From positions 1,585,438-1,649,437 of the forward strand of contig NZ_CP128988.1 in assembly GCF_030406045.1 (NCBI RefSeq): a stretch of 64,000 nucleotides of DNA, in the 5' to 3' direction. The notes below the pieces were generated by a model. It saw nothing but the letters and a program-made list of their open reading frames with translations, was not told where the DNA came from and made no database searches. The stretch is from Thiohalobacter sp. IOR34 (GTDB lineage: Bacteria > Pseudomonadota > Gammaproteobacteria > Thiohalobacterales > Thiohalobacteraceae). The translations under genes and the position numbers were made by a program. This document shows, in pieces, positions 25,558 through 34,463 of this stretch. Each line of letters begins with the position of its first letter. Position 1 is the stretch's first letter.

Positions 25558-26228
25558 GCCTGCGCATCATCCTCATCGATGACCACACCCTGTTCCGGGT
25601 CGGCCTGCAAGGGCTGCTGGCCCATCGCGGCATAGAGGTGGTGGCCGCGGTCGGCGACGGCCAGGAAGGCATCCGCCTGGCCGAGGAACTGCAGCCAGAC
25701 GTGGTGCTGCTGGACATGCGCATGCCCGGCATGGACGGCCTCGGGGTGCTGCGCCAGCTGCGCAAGAGCGGGCTGGAGATGCCCATCGCCATGCTCACCA
25801 CCAGCAGCAACGAGCAGGACCTGGTCGAATCGCTGCGCAGCGGTGCCCAGGGCTACCTGATCAAGGACATGCAGCCCGACGACCTGGTGGTGGCGCTGCG
25901 CGACATCGTCGCCGGCAAGACGGTGGTGGCACCGGACCTCGCCCCGGTGCTGGCCAAGGTGGTCCAGGGAGAAGGCATCACACCCCGCGACCCCAGCCCC
26001 TTCTCCAAGCTGACGCCACGCGAAAACGAGATCCTCGGCCTGCTCGCCGAGGGTCAGAGCAACAAGGCCATCGCCCGCAACCTGGGCATCTCCGACGGCA
26101 CCGTCAAGCTGCACGTCAAGGGCATACTGCGCAAGCTCGGCGTCCACTCGCGCGTCGAGGCCGCAGTCATCGCCGTCGAACAGGGACTGCGCTCCAACCG
26201 CGTCGACAGCTCCCGCAATTCAGACTGA
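25554..26228 (+). CDS. NarL/FixJ-family response regulator
   Basis: 224 aa. Receiver domain (~1-120: IDDHTLFRVGL, phospho-Asp in VVLLDMRMPGMDG, Lys in LIKDMQP) and a LuxR-type helix-turn-helix (~155-215: LTPRENEILGLLAEGQSNKAIARNL). ATG overlaps the kinase stop (ATGA). Best regarded as the cognate partner of the NarX-like kinase. NarL-type heptamers upstream of dsrA make it a candidate dsr regulator, untested. Confidence 0.92.
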   Translation: MSLRIILIDDHTLFRVGLQGLLAHRGIEVVAAVGDGQEGIRLAEELQPDVVLLDMRMPGMDGLGVLRQLRKSGLEMPIAMLTTSSNEQDLVESLRSGAQGYLIKDMQPDDLVVALRDIVAGKTVVAPDLAPVLAKVVQGEGITPRDPSPFSKLTPRENEILGLLAEGQSNKAIARNLGISDGTVKLHVKGILRKLGVHSRVEAAVIAVEQGLRSNRVDSSRNSD

Positions 26229-26247
26229 AACCGGAGTCCGACCCCGC

Positions 26248-26718
26248 ATGAAACGATTCGTCGATCTCGTCGAGGCCTGCCTGCCACACATCCAGGAAGT
26301 CTTCCCCTGGGACATGGAGGAACTGCTGGAACAGAAACCCGATGTGCTGCTGGTGGACACCCGCGAACCCTATGAATTCGAACCCATGCACATCGAGGGC
26401 TCGATCAATGTGCCTCGCGGCATCCTGGAAAGCGCCTGTGACTGGGGCTATGACGAGACCGTGCCCGAGCTGGCCGCGGCCCGGGAACGGCCGGTGGTGG
26501 TCATCTGCCGCTCCGGCAACCGCAGCGCCCTGGCCGCCTACGTCATGCAGCAGATGGGCTACCAGCAAGTCTATTCACTGAAAACCGGCCTGCGCGGCTG
26601 GAACGACTTCGAGCTGCCACTGGTCGACAAGGACGGGCAACCCGTGGACATCGACGAGGCCGAGGAATTCTTCAGCCCCGAGATCCGCCCGGAACAACAT
26701 GGACCGCAGGGCGCTTAG
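26248..26718 (+). CDS. Single-domain rhodanese-like sulfurtransferase
   Basis: 156 aa, cytoplasmic (no signal peptide). A rhodanese domain spans ~25-125, with LLVDTREPYEFEPMHIEGSINVP and the active-site loop VVVICRSGNRSALAA, whose Cys would carry the persulfide. N-terminal ~28 residues and an acidic C-terminal tail flank it. It starts 20 bp after the response regulator and is the last gene before the mobile-element region. A sulfur donor toward TusA/DsrE-type carriers is plausible from context but not shown. Confidence 0.88.
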   Translation: MKRFVDLVEACLPHIQEVFPWDMEELLEQKPDVLLVDTREPYEFEPMHIEGSINVPRGILESACDWGYDETVPELAAARERPVVVICRSGNRSALAAYVMQQMGYQQVYSLKTGLRGWNDFELPLVDKDGQPVDIDEAEEFFSPEIRPEQHGPQGA

Positions 26719-26739
26719 CCCCTCCGGAATGGCCTTCTT

Positions 26740-26953
26740 CAGGGCGTTGTCACCGGCTGATCAGTGATCAGCGTCAGAAACGTCTTCCCTCCGAAGGCCT
26801 GGCCCTCGTCGGCCTCGTATTCCTTGACCCACCGTCTGAGCATGTTGGCATTGACAGGCTCCGGGCCGCTTCCGCCTTACTGCAACCGTGTTCCGTGACC
26901 AGCCGGATGGCATCCAGCTTGAATTCTTTCGTATATCGTTTTCTCGTTGTCAT
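26740..26953 (-). pseudogene. Remnant of an IS3-family orfA
   Basis: Reading left from ATG 26953 gives MTTRKRYTKEFKLDAIRLV and then EHGCSKAEAARSLS, a typical IS3 OrfA helix-turn-helix start. A frame break follows after ~35 residues; the continuation in another frame reads NMLRRWVKEYEADEGQAF. It is a different, older element from the IS3 that begins at 26987, and it forms that element's left flank. Confidence 0.8.
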
Positions 26954-27036
26954 CTCTCACCCCAGTTTCAGGGATTATCCCTTAACTGAACCGCCCCGGG
27001 TTTACCGGAGACTCTATTTCTTGAGAGGATAGAGTC

Positions 27037-28052
<1,016 letters not shown>

Positions 28053-28120
28053 ACGACGCCCTACCTGCCTGAAGCTGTTTTCTGCAAGCTCCGCCATTTC
28101 AAACATGGCGGAGCAAGAAG

Positions 28121-28456
28121 ATGGATCGAGTTGAAGAGAACGAGCTGACGGAGCGTCAGCGCTACTGGCTGGAACAGGTCCGTGCCTGTGAGGCCTCGGG
28201 AAAGACGGTTGCCGAGTATGCGGCGGAACAGGGTTTCTCCGCCTCGGCGATGTACGCCGGGAAGCAGACGCTGATTCGCAAGGGGGTTCTGCCGCGCACA
28301 CCGCCAAGCCGGTTCCAGCGGGTGCAGATAGCCCCGATCCCGGCCGGTGACGACTGGCGTATCCAGTTACCGAACGGTGTGTCGGTGGCGTTCTCTGGCG
28401 AGGTGGACAGCGCTGCCCTGGCGATCGTCCTGAACACGGCGGCCACGCTCAGATGA
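28121..28456 (+). CDS. tnpA: IS66 accessory protein TnpA
   Basis: 111 aa, MDRVEENELTERQRYWLEQV, small IS66 OrfA with a helix-turn-helix-like segment (YAAEQGFSASAMYAGKQTL). Needed with TnpB for efficient transposition in studied IS66 elements. Overlaps tnpB by 4 bp. Confidence 0.9.
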   Translation: MDRVEENELTERQRYWLEQVRACEASGKTVAEYAAEQGFSASAMYAGKQTLIRKGVLPRTPPSRFQRVQIAPIPAGDDWRIQLPNGVSVAFSGEVDSAALAIVLNTAATLR

Positions 28457-28812
28457 TGCGGCCCTCGAACGACCTGCCCGTTGTGTACCTGTGCCGGGAC
28501 GTGGTCGACTTCCGCAAGGGGATCAACGGTCTGGCGGTGCTGGTAGAAGAGGTCCTGGCGCTGGATCCGTTCTCCGAGCAGCTGTTCGTGTTCTGCAACC
28601 GGCGGCGGGACAAGGTCAAGATCCTGTACTGGGAACGCAACGGCTTCTGCCTGTGGCACAAGCGCCTGGAGCGGGACCGCTTCAAGTGGCCGCGCAAGGT
28701 GGATGCGGAGGTCATCACGCTGACCGGCCAGCAACTGAACTGGCTGCTGGACGGTTACGATGTCATGCGCCTCCAGCCGCATGAACGGTTGCACTATCGC
28801 AGTGTTTTGTAG
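28453..28812 (+). CDS. tnpB: IS66 accessory protein TnpB (Orf2)
   Basis: 119 aa with the hallmark IS66 Orf2 segments VYLCRDVVDFRKGINGLAVLVE, LFVFCNRRRDKVKILYWERNGFCLWHKRLE and FKWPR. Full length. ATG overlaps the tnpA stop. Confidence 0.95.
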   Translation: MMRPSNDLPVVYLCRDVVDFRKGINGLAVLVEEVLALDPFSEQLFVFCNRRRDKVKILYWERNGFCLWHKRLERDRFKWPRKVDAEVITLTGQQLNWLLDGYDVMRLQPHERLHYRSVL

Positions 28813-28847
28813 CGTATTTTACCGGTCATTGTCGTATAATGGAGTGC

Positions 28848-30392
28848 ATGCCGATTGCACTGGATCAGCTGCCGGATGACGTCGAAGCCCTCAAGGCACT
28901 GGTCGCCGACCAGCTCAGCCGCAACGAACAACTCACCACGGAGAACCAGCGCTACAAGGCGCAGGTACTCACCCTCACCGAACAACTGAACCTCGCACTG
29001 GCCCGGCGCTATGCGGCCAGCAGCGAAAAACTCTCGCCCGACCAGATCCGGCTGTTCGACGAAGCCGAGGTTGAGGCCGAGGCTGCGGAGTCTGATGAAG
29101 ACGCCGTCGTCGCGGTCCCCGCACACACCCGCAGGAAGCGCGGTCGCAAGCCATTACCCGACACACTGCCTCGTATCGAGGTGGTCCACGAGTTACCGGA
29201 GCCGGACCGGTTCTGCCCGCGCGATGGTGCCCGGCTGGCCGAGATCGGCGAGGTGAGTTCCGAACAGCTGGATATCGTCCCGGCGAAGATCCGTGTGATC
29301 CGGCACATCCGCAAGCAGTACGCCTGCACCTGCGGCCAGTGCATCAAGACCGCACCGCTGCCGCCCCAGCCGATCCCCAAAAGCCTGGCCTCACCGGGCC
29401 TGCTGGCGCACATCACGGTCTCGAAGTACCAGGATGCGCTGCCGCTGTACCGGCAGGCGACGATCCTGAACCGGATCGGGGTGGATCTGCCCCGGGCGAC
29501 GCTGGCAAACTGGATGATCCAGGCCGGAGCGCTCGTCCAGCCGGTGATCAACCTGCTGCGAGACCGGTTGCTGGCCTATGACATCGTGCAGATGGACGAG
29601 ACGCCGGTGCAGGTGCTGAAGGCACCGGGCAAGACCGCCCGGTCGAAGTCCTACCTGTGGGTGCAGCGTGGCGGGCCACCGGAGCAACGGGTGGTGCTGT
29701 ACGACTACGACCCGAGCCGGAGCCAGACGGTGCCGAAGCGCCTGCTGGAGGGCTTTACGGGCTATCTGCAAACGGATGGCTATGATGGATACAATGCTGT
29801 TGTGGCGGCCCATGGCCTGACGCACGTGGGCTGCATGGCGCATGCACGGCGCAAGTTCCACGAGGCGGTGCAGGCGCAGGGCAAGGGCAAGCACAAAAAC
29901 CGCAAAGGCGGCCATGCCCATCGGGGTCTGGCGCTGATCCAGAAGCTGTACCGGGTAGAAAAGCAGGCGCGCACGCTCGAACCGAAAGACCGCCATGCGC
30001 ATCGGCAGCGCCACGCCAAACCCCTGCTCGAAACCCTGCGGACCTGGCTGGACGAGGTCCTGCCACAGGTACCGCCGGCCACGGCCACCGGAAAGGCGCT
30101 GAACTACCTGAACAACGAATGGCCCAAGCTAGTTCGCTACCTGGAGGACGGCCGCCTGGAGATCGACAACAACGGGGCGGAGAATGCCATCCGGCCATTC
30201 GTGGTTGGACGCAAGAACTGGCTGTTCAGCACATCCGTAAAAGGCGTGAAAGCCAGCGCCAACCTGTACTCGTTGATCGAGACGGCCAAAGCGAACGGGC
30301 TGGAGCCTTATGCCTACTTGCGGCGGGTGTTCAGCGAACTGCCCCGGGCCAATACCATTGAAGCCATCGAGGCGCTGCTGCCCGGCGCCTGA
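28848..30392 (+). CDS. tnpC: IS66 transposase TnpC
   Basis: 514 aa from ATG 28848 (GGAG just upstream; ATG 28839 possible). N-terminal coiled coil (~15-60), zinc-finger-like segment (CPRDGARLAEI; YACTCGQC), and a DDE core with DETPVQVL, LQTDGYDGY and the C-terminal LEIDNNGAENAIRPFVVGRKNWLF holding the catalytic Glu. Complete and apparently functional. The 210 bp from its stop to the element end hold no gene. Confidence 0.95.
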   Translation: MPIALDQLPDDVEALKALVADQLSRNEQLTTENQRYKAQVLTLTEQLNLALARRYAASSEKLSPDQIRLFDEAEVEAEAAESDEDAVVAVPAHTRRKRGRKPLPDTLPRIEVVHELPEPDRFCPRDGARLAEIGEVSSEQLDIVPAKIRVIRHIRKQYACTCGQCIKTAPLPPQPIPKSLASPGLLAHITVSKYQDALPLYRQATILNRIGVDLPRATLANWMIQAGALVQPVINLLRDRLLAYDIVQMDETPVQVLKAPGKTARSKSYLWVQRGGPPEQRVVLYDYDPSRSQTVPKRLLEGFTGYLQTDGYDGYNAVVAAHGLTHVGCMAHARRKFHEAVQAQGKGKHKNRKGGHAHRGLALIQKLYRVEKQARTLEPKDRHAHRQRHAKPLLETLRTWLDEVLPQVPPATATGKALNYLNNEWPKLVRYLEDGRLEIDNNGAENAIRPFVVGRKNWLFSTSVKGVKASANLYSLIETAKANGLEPYAYLRRVFSELPRANTIEAIEALLPGA

Positions 30393-30610
30393 GACGGCAG
30401 GACCGTGGCCGCCTCCCTGCAGCCACGGCCATTGGATACCTCGGGCGCCTACAGCACCTTCACATCGACGCTCCCTGTCGCGATCCCGGCATCCCTGCCG
30501 AGGCTCAATGTAACACGCCCGTCTCGTCCTGCAAGCCCTGGACCCCACCCCCAAATGTCACTTGGCACCACAGCGCAAGGGCGTCGGTCATTTTGCGCTT
30601 ACACTCATAC

Positions 30611-30829
30611 GACAACGCTTTGGCGGAAACGATCAATGGCCTGTACAAGGCCGAGGTTATCTACCGGCGGGGTCCCTGGAAGAACATGGAGGCGGTCGAG
30701 TACGCGACCCTGGAGTGGGTGGACTGGTTCAACCACCGGCGGCTGCTGGAGCCGATCGGCAATGTACCACCGGCGGAGTTGGAAACGGCGTATTATCGCC
30801 ACCAGCAAGAGTCGGCCAAGGCGGCCTGA
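30611..30829 (+). pseudogene. IS3-family transposase OrfB, 3' part
   Basis: Continues the interrupted orfB: DNALAETINGLYKAEVIYRR, then WVDWFNHRRLLEPIGNVPPAE, the standard end of IS3 integrase domains including the third catalytic acidic residue. A new ATG at 30593 lies in IS66 DNA and is not meaningful. Stop at 30829, 39 bp before the IS3 right end. Confidence 0.93.
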
Positions 30830-30868
30830 CTCAAACAAAATAGTCTCCGGAATATCCGGGGCGGTTCA

Positions 30869-30969
30869 GAGCCGGTAAGTGACAATTTATTGATAAGCTC
30901 CCTAGCCCATCTCTGCTGGGCTTTGGAATTTTTCTCATAATCTTCTGCATTCCAGGTATATGTGCTCAT
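30869..30969 (-). pseudogene. Integron cassette 3: N-terminal fragment of a SAM-dependent methyltransferase
   Basis: From ATG 30969 leftward: MSTYTWNAEDYEKNSKAQQR, then WARELINKLSLTG, at which point the IS3 element begins. This reads like the start of class I methyltransferases just before the DIGCGDG motif (from memory of the family). It lies 12 bp after the attC at 30982-31047, same strand as the other cassettes, so it is cassette 3 of the array, truncated by the IS3 and associated deletion. Confidence 0.65.
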
Positions 30970-30981
30970 GATTCTCTTATC

Positions 30982-31047
30982 GCATAACGCCCGCCTTGAG
31001 GCGCAGCCTGCGTAGCAGGCTGTCGACTCTCGAAGGCGTTGTTATGC
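30982..31047 (-). repeat. attC recombination site 2 (66 bp)
   Basis: On the minus strand it reads GCATAACAACGCCTT ... AAGGCGGGCGTTATGC: R'' box GCATAAC, R' box GTTATGC, with internal complementary arms and a central hairpin (CAGCCTGC/GCAGGCTG). Box positions match integron attC architecture, with one deviation from GTTRRRY. The stop codon of the RHH/RAMA gene overlaps the R'' box, as is common for cassettes. Confidence 0.8.
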
Positions 31048-31521
31048 GCTCTTCTTCTTCATTCCAGCCTTCATGTATTCATCCCACAGTTCACTGACGC
31101 TGCGCCCATCCTGTGTATGCCAAAACTTCGGCCCTCGATAAGCGTCGCTTTGGTAACCCTGCTGCTGCATGAGCTTCTTGGTTAGAGCAGACATAGAATA
31201 AAACTGGCCCTTGTACTCGAGCTGATTTCCTCGAAGCATCGCCTCAATACCCGGTAGTCTATTGCCCTGGTAATCGTGCAAATAGAGTTTTTGGCCTTCC
31301 CGTAAGCTGCCCACGGCTATTAGGTCTCTCACATTGGTTTTTGGAGCCTTCCCTTGTGCACGTTTCATTTGCCGCTGTGGTGGCCGAGGGGGCTGGGTTT
31401 TGGCCGCTGAAAGATTTAGAAGCCTCCTAAGCACTTGATTTGGCGTGTCTCCAAACCCGGTTACCCTCTGCTCTAGGGCTTTGTAGACTTCTTCATCGAC
31501 TTGAATAGTATGTGTGTGCAT
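31042..31521 (-). CDS. Integron cassette 2: ribbon-helix-helix (SeqA-N-like) plus RAMA-domain DNA-binding protein
   Basis: 159 aa. Residues ~4-38 (HTIQVDEEVYKALEQRVTGF, then DTPNQVLRRLLNLS) look like the ribbon-helix-helix dimerisation domain of SeqA. After a basic linker (~45-68) the C-terminal ~80 residues (LYLHDYQGNRLPG..., YKGQFYSMSALTKKLMQQQG, GPKFWHTQDGRSVSELWDEY) resemble the RAMA domain found with restriction-modification and modified-DNA readers. A role in DNA recognition or defence is an inference. Lower GC than the chromosome. Its own promoter may lie in the AT-rich 31525-31610. Flanked by two attC sites. Confidence 0.7.
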   Translation of the reverse strand: MHTHTIQVDEEVYKALEQRVTGFGDTPNQVLRRLLNLSAAKTQPPRPPQRQMKRAQGKAPKTNVRDLIAVGSLREGQKLYLHDYQGNRLPGIEAMLRGNQLEYKGQFYSMSALTKKLMQQQGYQSDAYRGPKFWHTQDGRSVSELWDEYMKAGMKKKSA

Positions 31522-31621
31522 ATCCGCCTCTCCTTCTAATATCCTTGGATTAAGGTTAAGGATAGCACGGAAAATCCTTGTGTCAAGGATAAGGATAAGT
31601 TTCTGCTACGTCTTCATCGGC

Positions 31622-31699
31622 GCATAACGGTTCACATAAGCGGCGCGCGGCACGCGCGTCCGAGTGAGCGACGCGAACGACTTGATGTGGTTGTTAGGT
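31622..31699 (-). repeat. attC recombination site 1 (78 bp)
   Basis: On the minus strand: R'' ACCTAAC (exact RYYYAAC) followed by AACCACATCAAG, a central palindrome, CTTATGTGAACC, and R' GTTATGC. Arms CACATCAAG/CTTATGTG are partly complementary. It sits 3 bp behind the stop of the nuclease-like cassette gene and ~100 bp before the RHH/RAMA gene. Confidence 0.82.
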
Positions 31700-32039
31700 G
31701 TTCAATCAATACCATTTATCTCAATATCTCCGTTAATGGAAACAAACATAATTGAAATCTTTGTTCTTGACTTAGCGAGACTTGGCAGCCGCTCCCAAAG
31801 CCCTCGATACTGAGGCAGGTCTGGCAACGCTATTGAATACCGTGCATCCGGGTCATCCATTCTCTGTAATGTTTCACCCAGAATACCTATGAAATAGTTA
31901 ACCCGCATCGGTTGCCTTGAACCTGGACCTTTTACCTCAATTACCCACCTTTCGTTTCCTCTCGTCGCATCAACATCTATTCCACGGGTTTTCCCCCATG
32001 CAACGGTTGTCTGCCACCCATCTTTTGACAGCCAGTCTA

Positions 32040-32438
32040 CTAGGGCGTGTTAACACTAATCAGTGCGTCGACAATCAGTGCGAAATGAATGAAGAAGATG
32101 AAAACGCAATCCAGTTTGTCGAATCGCGAGAAGATCCGGCGAAAACCCTTCAGCCGACGAAACAGCCGTTCGACCTCGTTGCGTTTCTTGTACATCTCTT
32201 TGTCATATTCCCACACGCTCAGCCGATTGTTTTTGGGCGGGACGACAGGAAGCATTTCAAGTTCCAATACCAACTGGCGCGTTTCATCGCCTTCGTAGGC
32301 TTTGTCCATAATGACATGCGTCCCCTCCCATCCTTTATTTTCAAGGGTTTTCAGCAGCTTTCTTCCCTCCGGCGCATCACCTGCCTGACCAGGAGAAAGC
32401 GAGAACGTCACGGCTGTTCTGGCGTCAGCCGCAACCAT
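32040..32438 (-). CDS. IS5-family transposase, frame 2
   Basis: C-terminal DDE part: VIMDKAYEGDETRQ (second Asp), KKRNEVERLFRRLKGFRRIF (catalytic Glu region), IHFALIVDALISVNTP. Its stop codon TAG is formed by the last base-pairs of the element plus the flanking target TA. Expressed by -1 frameshift from frame 1. Confidence 0.88.
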   Translation of the reverse strand: MVAADARTAVTFSLSPGQAGDAPEGRKLLKTLENKGWEGTHVIMDKAYEGDETRQLVLELEMLPVVPPKNNRLSVWEYDKEMYKKRNEVERLFRRLKGFRRIFSRFDKLDCVFIFFIHFALIVDALISVNTP

Positions 32439-32850
32439 GTGAATTTTGGTTGTCCAGCCCGCGCGCGATTTACCAATCGATTGTGGACCGTTTTTTTTAA
32501 TGCGCCCGTTCCATCAGGATGCACTTTGACAGCTGTGCTATCGAGCGATACATGATCCACCTGAATGTTGATGACATCGTTTTCCTGCAGTGCGGCGAAC
32601 ACATGATCCAGGACGCCTTTCTTGGCCCACCGGTTGGCGCGCGTGTAAATCGTATGCCAATTGCCGAACTTTTTCGGTAATCCTCGCCATTTGCAGCCGT
32701 GTTCCGCGACATACAAAATGGCATTGAGTACCTGTAAATTGGATATGGAAACGTTACCCCGCTGTTTTGGCAGTAACTTTTCGATGACTTTGAATTCTGC
32801 TGATGTAATTTTCATGGATGTAGTATATCAGCATTAGTGTTAACACGCCC
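32043..32850 (-). mobile_element. IS5-family insertion sequence (IS427-like, two-frame transposase)
   Basis: 808 bp with perfect 18-bp ends GGGCGTGTTAACACTAAT and complement, flanked by TA on both sides (or CTAG if the ends are counted one base shorter). Two overlapping transposase frames on the minus strand. Inserted in the nuclease-like cassette gene. Confidence 0.93.
32408..32815 (-). CDS. IS5-family transposase, frame 1
   Basis: 135 aa, MKITSAEFKVIEKLLPKQRG, with GLPKKFGNWHTIYTRANRWAKKG and the first catalytic Asp in VSLDSTAVKVHPDGTG. It goes out of frame at an A8 run (T8 on the plus strand near 32490); a -1 shift there continues KKNGPQSIGKSRAGWTTKIH into frame 2, typical of IS427-group programmed frameshifting. 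Confidence 0.9.
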   Translation of the reverse strand: MKITSAEFKVIEKLLPKQRGNVSISNLQVLNAILYVAEHGCKWRGLPKKFGNWHTIYTRANRWAKKGVLDHVFAALQENDVINIQVDHVSLDSTAVKVHPDGTGALKKTVHNRLVNRARAGQPKFTWLRLTPEQP

Positions 32851-33189
32851 TAGAACCTGCTTGATTTCATCCTCGGAAAAGCCCTCGACATCGTGGTTTT
32901 TTATTGGTTCCACTCGGTTAGGAAATGGATTACCCGATACCGATTCTTCTCGGTATTTGATTCCGGCAGAGTCTCTAACTCGATTGATTATTTTCGTACC
33001 TCTACAATTCGGACAAAGATCCTTAGAGCGCACCAGAAGATTATCCTCTGCCATTGATCGGCAGGCGATATTTATCGTTTGGCGAGGATTGATCTTTGTC
33101 TCAGAAGACAAGCAGTCATCGCACATCGGGCCATGCTTATTCAATGAATCCAGAATGCGATCTTTGTTTGTCATCGTATTTACACCTAA

Positions 33190-34380
33190 GGAAGGTCTGA
33201 TCTATTCATGCTGAGAGCAAGATTTTGATGCATTTCTCGTTGAATCAGGAAATCGGGCTACGAATGCGCGTTATTCGGTGCTGTCAGGCCCGATATTGCG
33301 CTGATTGTTCCGATATTCTGGTCTCCCGGCGGATTTCAGGCACACAAACCCTACGTCAGGCACGCCAGTCGCCTTCGCGCCATGTACAAATTGACCAGCC
33401 CACAAGCCACGAACAACCAGTTGGCGTTCTTGTCCAGACCCCGGTAACGGACCTTGTTGAAGCCAAACACGCGCTTGAGGATCAGAAAAGGATGTTCAAC
33501 CTTGGCACGAACCCTCGATTTGGTACGATTCTTCGCACGTTCTGCGTCCGTCAGGGATCGGTGGCGGCTGCCCTTCTTCTGGGTAAAGTCCTTGGCCTTC
33601 GGCGCATGCTTGCGGATCACCTCGCTTTGTCCGGTGTAGGCCGAATCCCCCCAGACACGGGTCTCCCCGCCATGCAGCATGTCCGGAAGCAACTGGCTGT
33701 CATGCACATTGGCCGCCGTGGCGGCCACCGAATGGATCAGTTTGGTCCGGCTGTCCACGCCAATGTGCGCCTTCATCCCAAAGTACCACTGGTTGCCCTT
33801 CTTCGTCTGGTGCATCTCCGGGTCCCGCTTCCCGTCCTTGTTCTTGGTCGAACTCGGCGCACTGATGATGGTGGCATCCACAATGGTGCCAGTGGCGACC
33901 TTGAGACCGTTCTCCTGAAGGTACTCGGCAATCAGCGCAAACAACCGGTCCCCCAAATTATGGCGCTCCAGCAGGTGCCGGAACTTGCAGATCGTCGTCT
34001 CGTCCGGCGCCGGCTCCCGACCCAGGTCGATGCCCACGAACCGGCGCATCGCCCGAGAATCATACAGCGCTTCCTCCACCGCCGGGTCCGACAGGTTGAA
34101 CCAGTGTTGCAGGAAGTGGATACGCAGCATGCGCTCGACACCCACGGGCGGCCGACCCCGGCCTTCACCCTTGGGATAAAATGGCTCAATTACCGCCGAC
34201 AGTTCCGCCCAGGGAATAATCCGATCCATTTCATCGAGAAACTGTTCCCGGCGGGTCGGCTTGCGATACTTCTCGAAACCTTCTTCGGCAAGAGTCTGTT
34301 GGCGCATTCCGAAGCTCCGTCGTAGGGGGTCAATGGATGGGGCATATTATGGACGAATCAGTTAATAAATCAGAGGTTCC
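33190..34380 (-). mobile_element. IS5-family (IS5 subgroup) insertion sequence on the attI/cassette junction
   Basis: 1191 bp; ends GGAAGGTCTGATCTATT and GGAACCTCTGATTTATT (as inverted repeats), with an exact 4-bp target duplication CTAA (33186-33189 and 34381-34384), the usual IS5 target type. It is inserted within the ACCTAAC core that joins attI to the first cassette. Confidence 0.95.
33351..34307 (-). CDS. IS5-family transposase
   Basis: 318 aa, full length. DDE residues in VDATIISAPSSTKNKDG, VWGDSAYTGQSE and AKVEHPFLILKRVFGFNKVRYRG. The N-terminal domain includes EFLDEMDRIIPW-type and MLRIHFLQHWFNLSDPAVEEALYDS segments typical of the IS5 subgroup. No disruption seen. Confidence 0.95.
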   Translation of the reverse strand: MRQQTLAEEGFEKYRKPTRREQFLDEMDRIIPWAELSAVIEPFYPKGEGRGRPPVGVERMLRIHFLQHWFNLSDPAVEEALYDSRAMRRFVGIDLGREPAPDETTICKFRHLLERHNLGDRLFALIAEYLQENGLKVATGTIVDATIISAPSSTKNKDGKRDPEMHQTKKGNQWYFGMKAHIGVDSRTKLIHSVAATAANVHDSQLLPDMLHGGETRVWGDSAYTGQSEVIRKHAPKAKDFTQKKGSRHRSLTDAERAKNRTKSRVRAKVEHPFLILKRVFGFNKVRYRGLDKNANWLFVACGLVNLYMARRRLACLT

Positions 34381-34463
34381 CTAACTATTATTGAGCCTTG
34401 CATAAATAGTGAACATTATTCTGTTTTCGTTGTCTATGGAATCGGGTATGTTGGGAGGATTCC

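Larger units (their letters stand above)
31702..33174 (-). pseudogene. Integron cassette 1: zinc-ribbon/nuclease-like gene interrupted by an IS5-type element
   Basis: N-terminal part 33174-32851 (MTNKDRILDSLNKHGPMCDD) has CDDC and CPNC pairs suggesting a zinc ribbon. The C-terminal part 32042-31702 reads VDWLSKDGWQTTVAWGKTRG, then IDVDATRGNERWVIEVKGPG: a D...E-x-K arrangement typical of PD-(D/E)XK nucleases. Removing the IS (32043-32850) and one TA joins the two in frame (DEIKQVLVDWLSKDG), giving a protein of roughly 220 aa. First cassette next to attI; followed by attC site 1. Restriction-like function is inferred from the motif only. Confidence 0.75.
33184..34385 (-). other. attI/cassette 1 junction core, split by IS5
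   Basis: With the IS5 and one CTAA removed, bases 33184-33189 and 34385 join to ACCTAAC, i.e. GTTAGGT on the minus strand, an exact GTTRRRY integron core. On that strand it is followed by GTGTAAATACG and the ATG of cassette 1. This places the attI recombination point between cassette 1 and the intI side. Confidence 0.7.
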
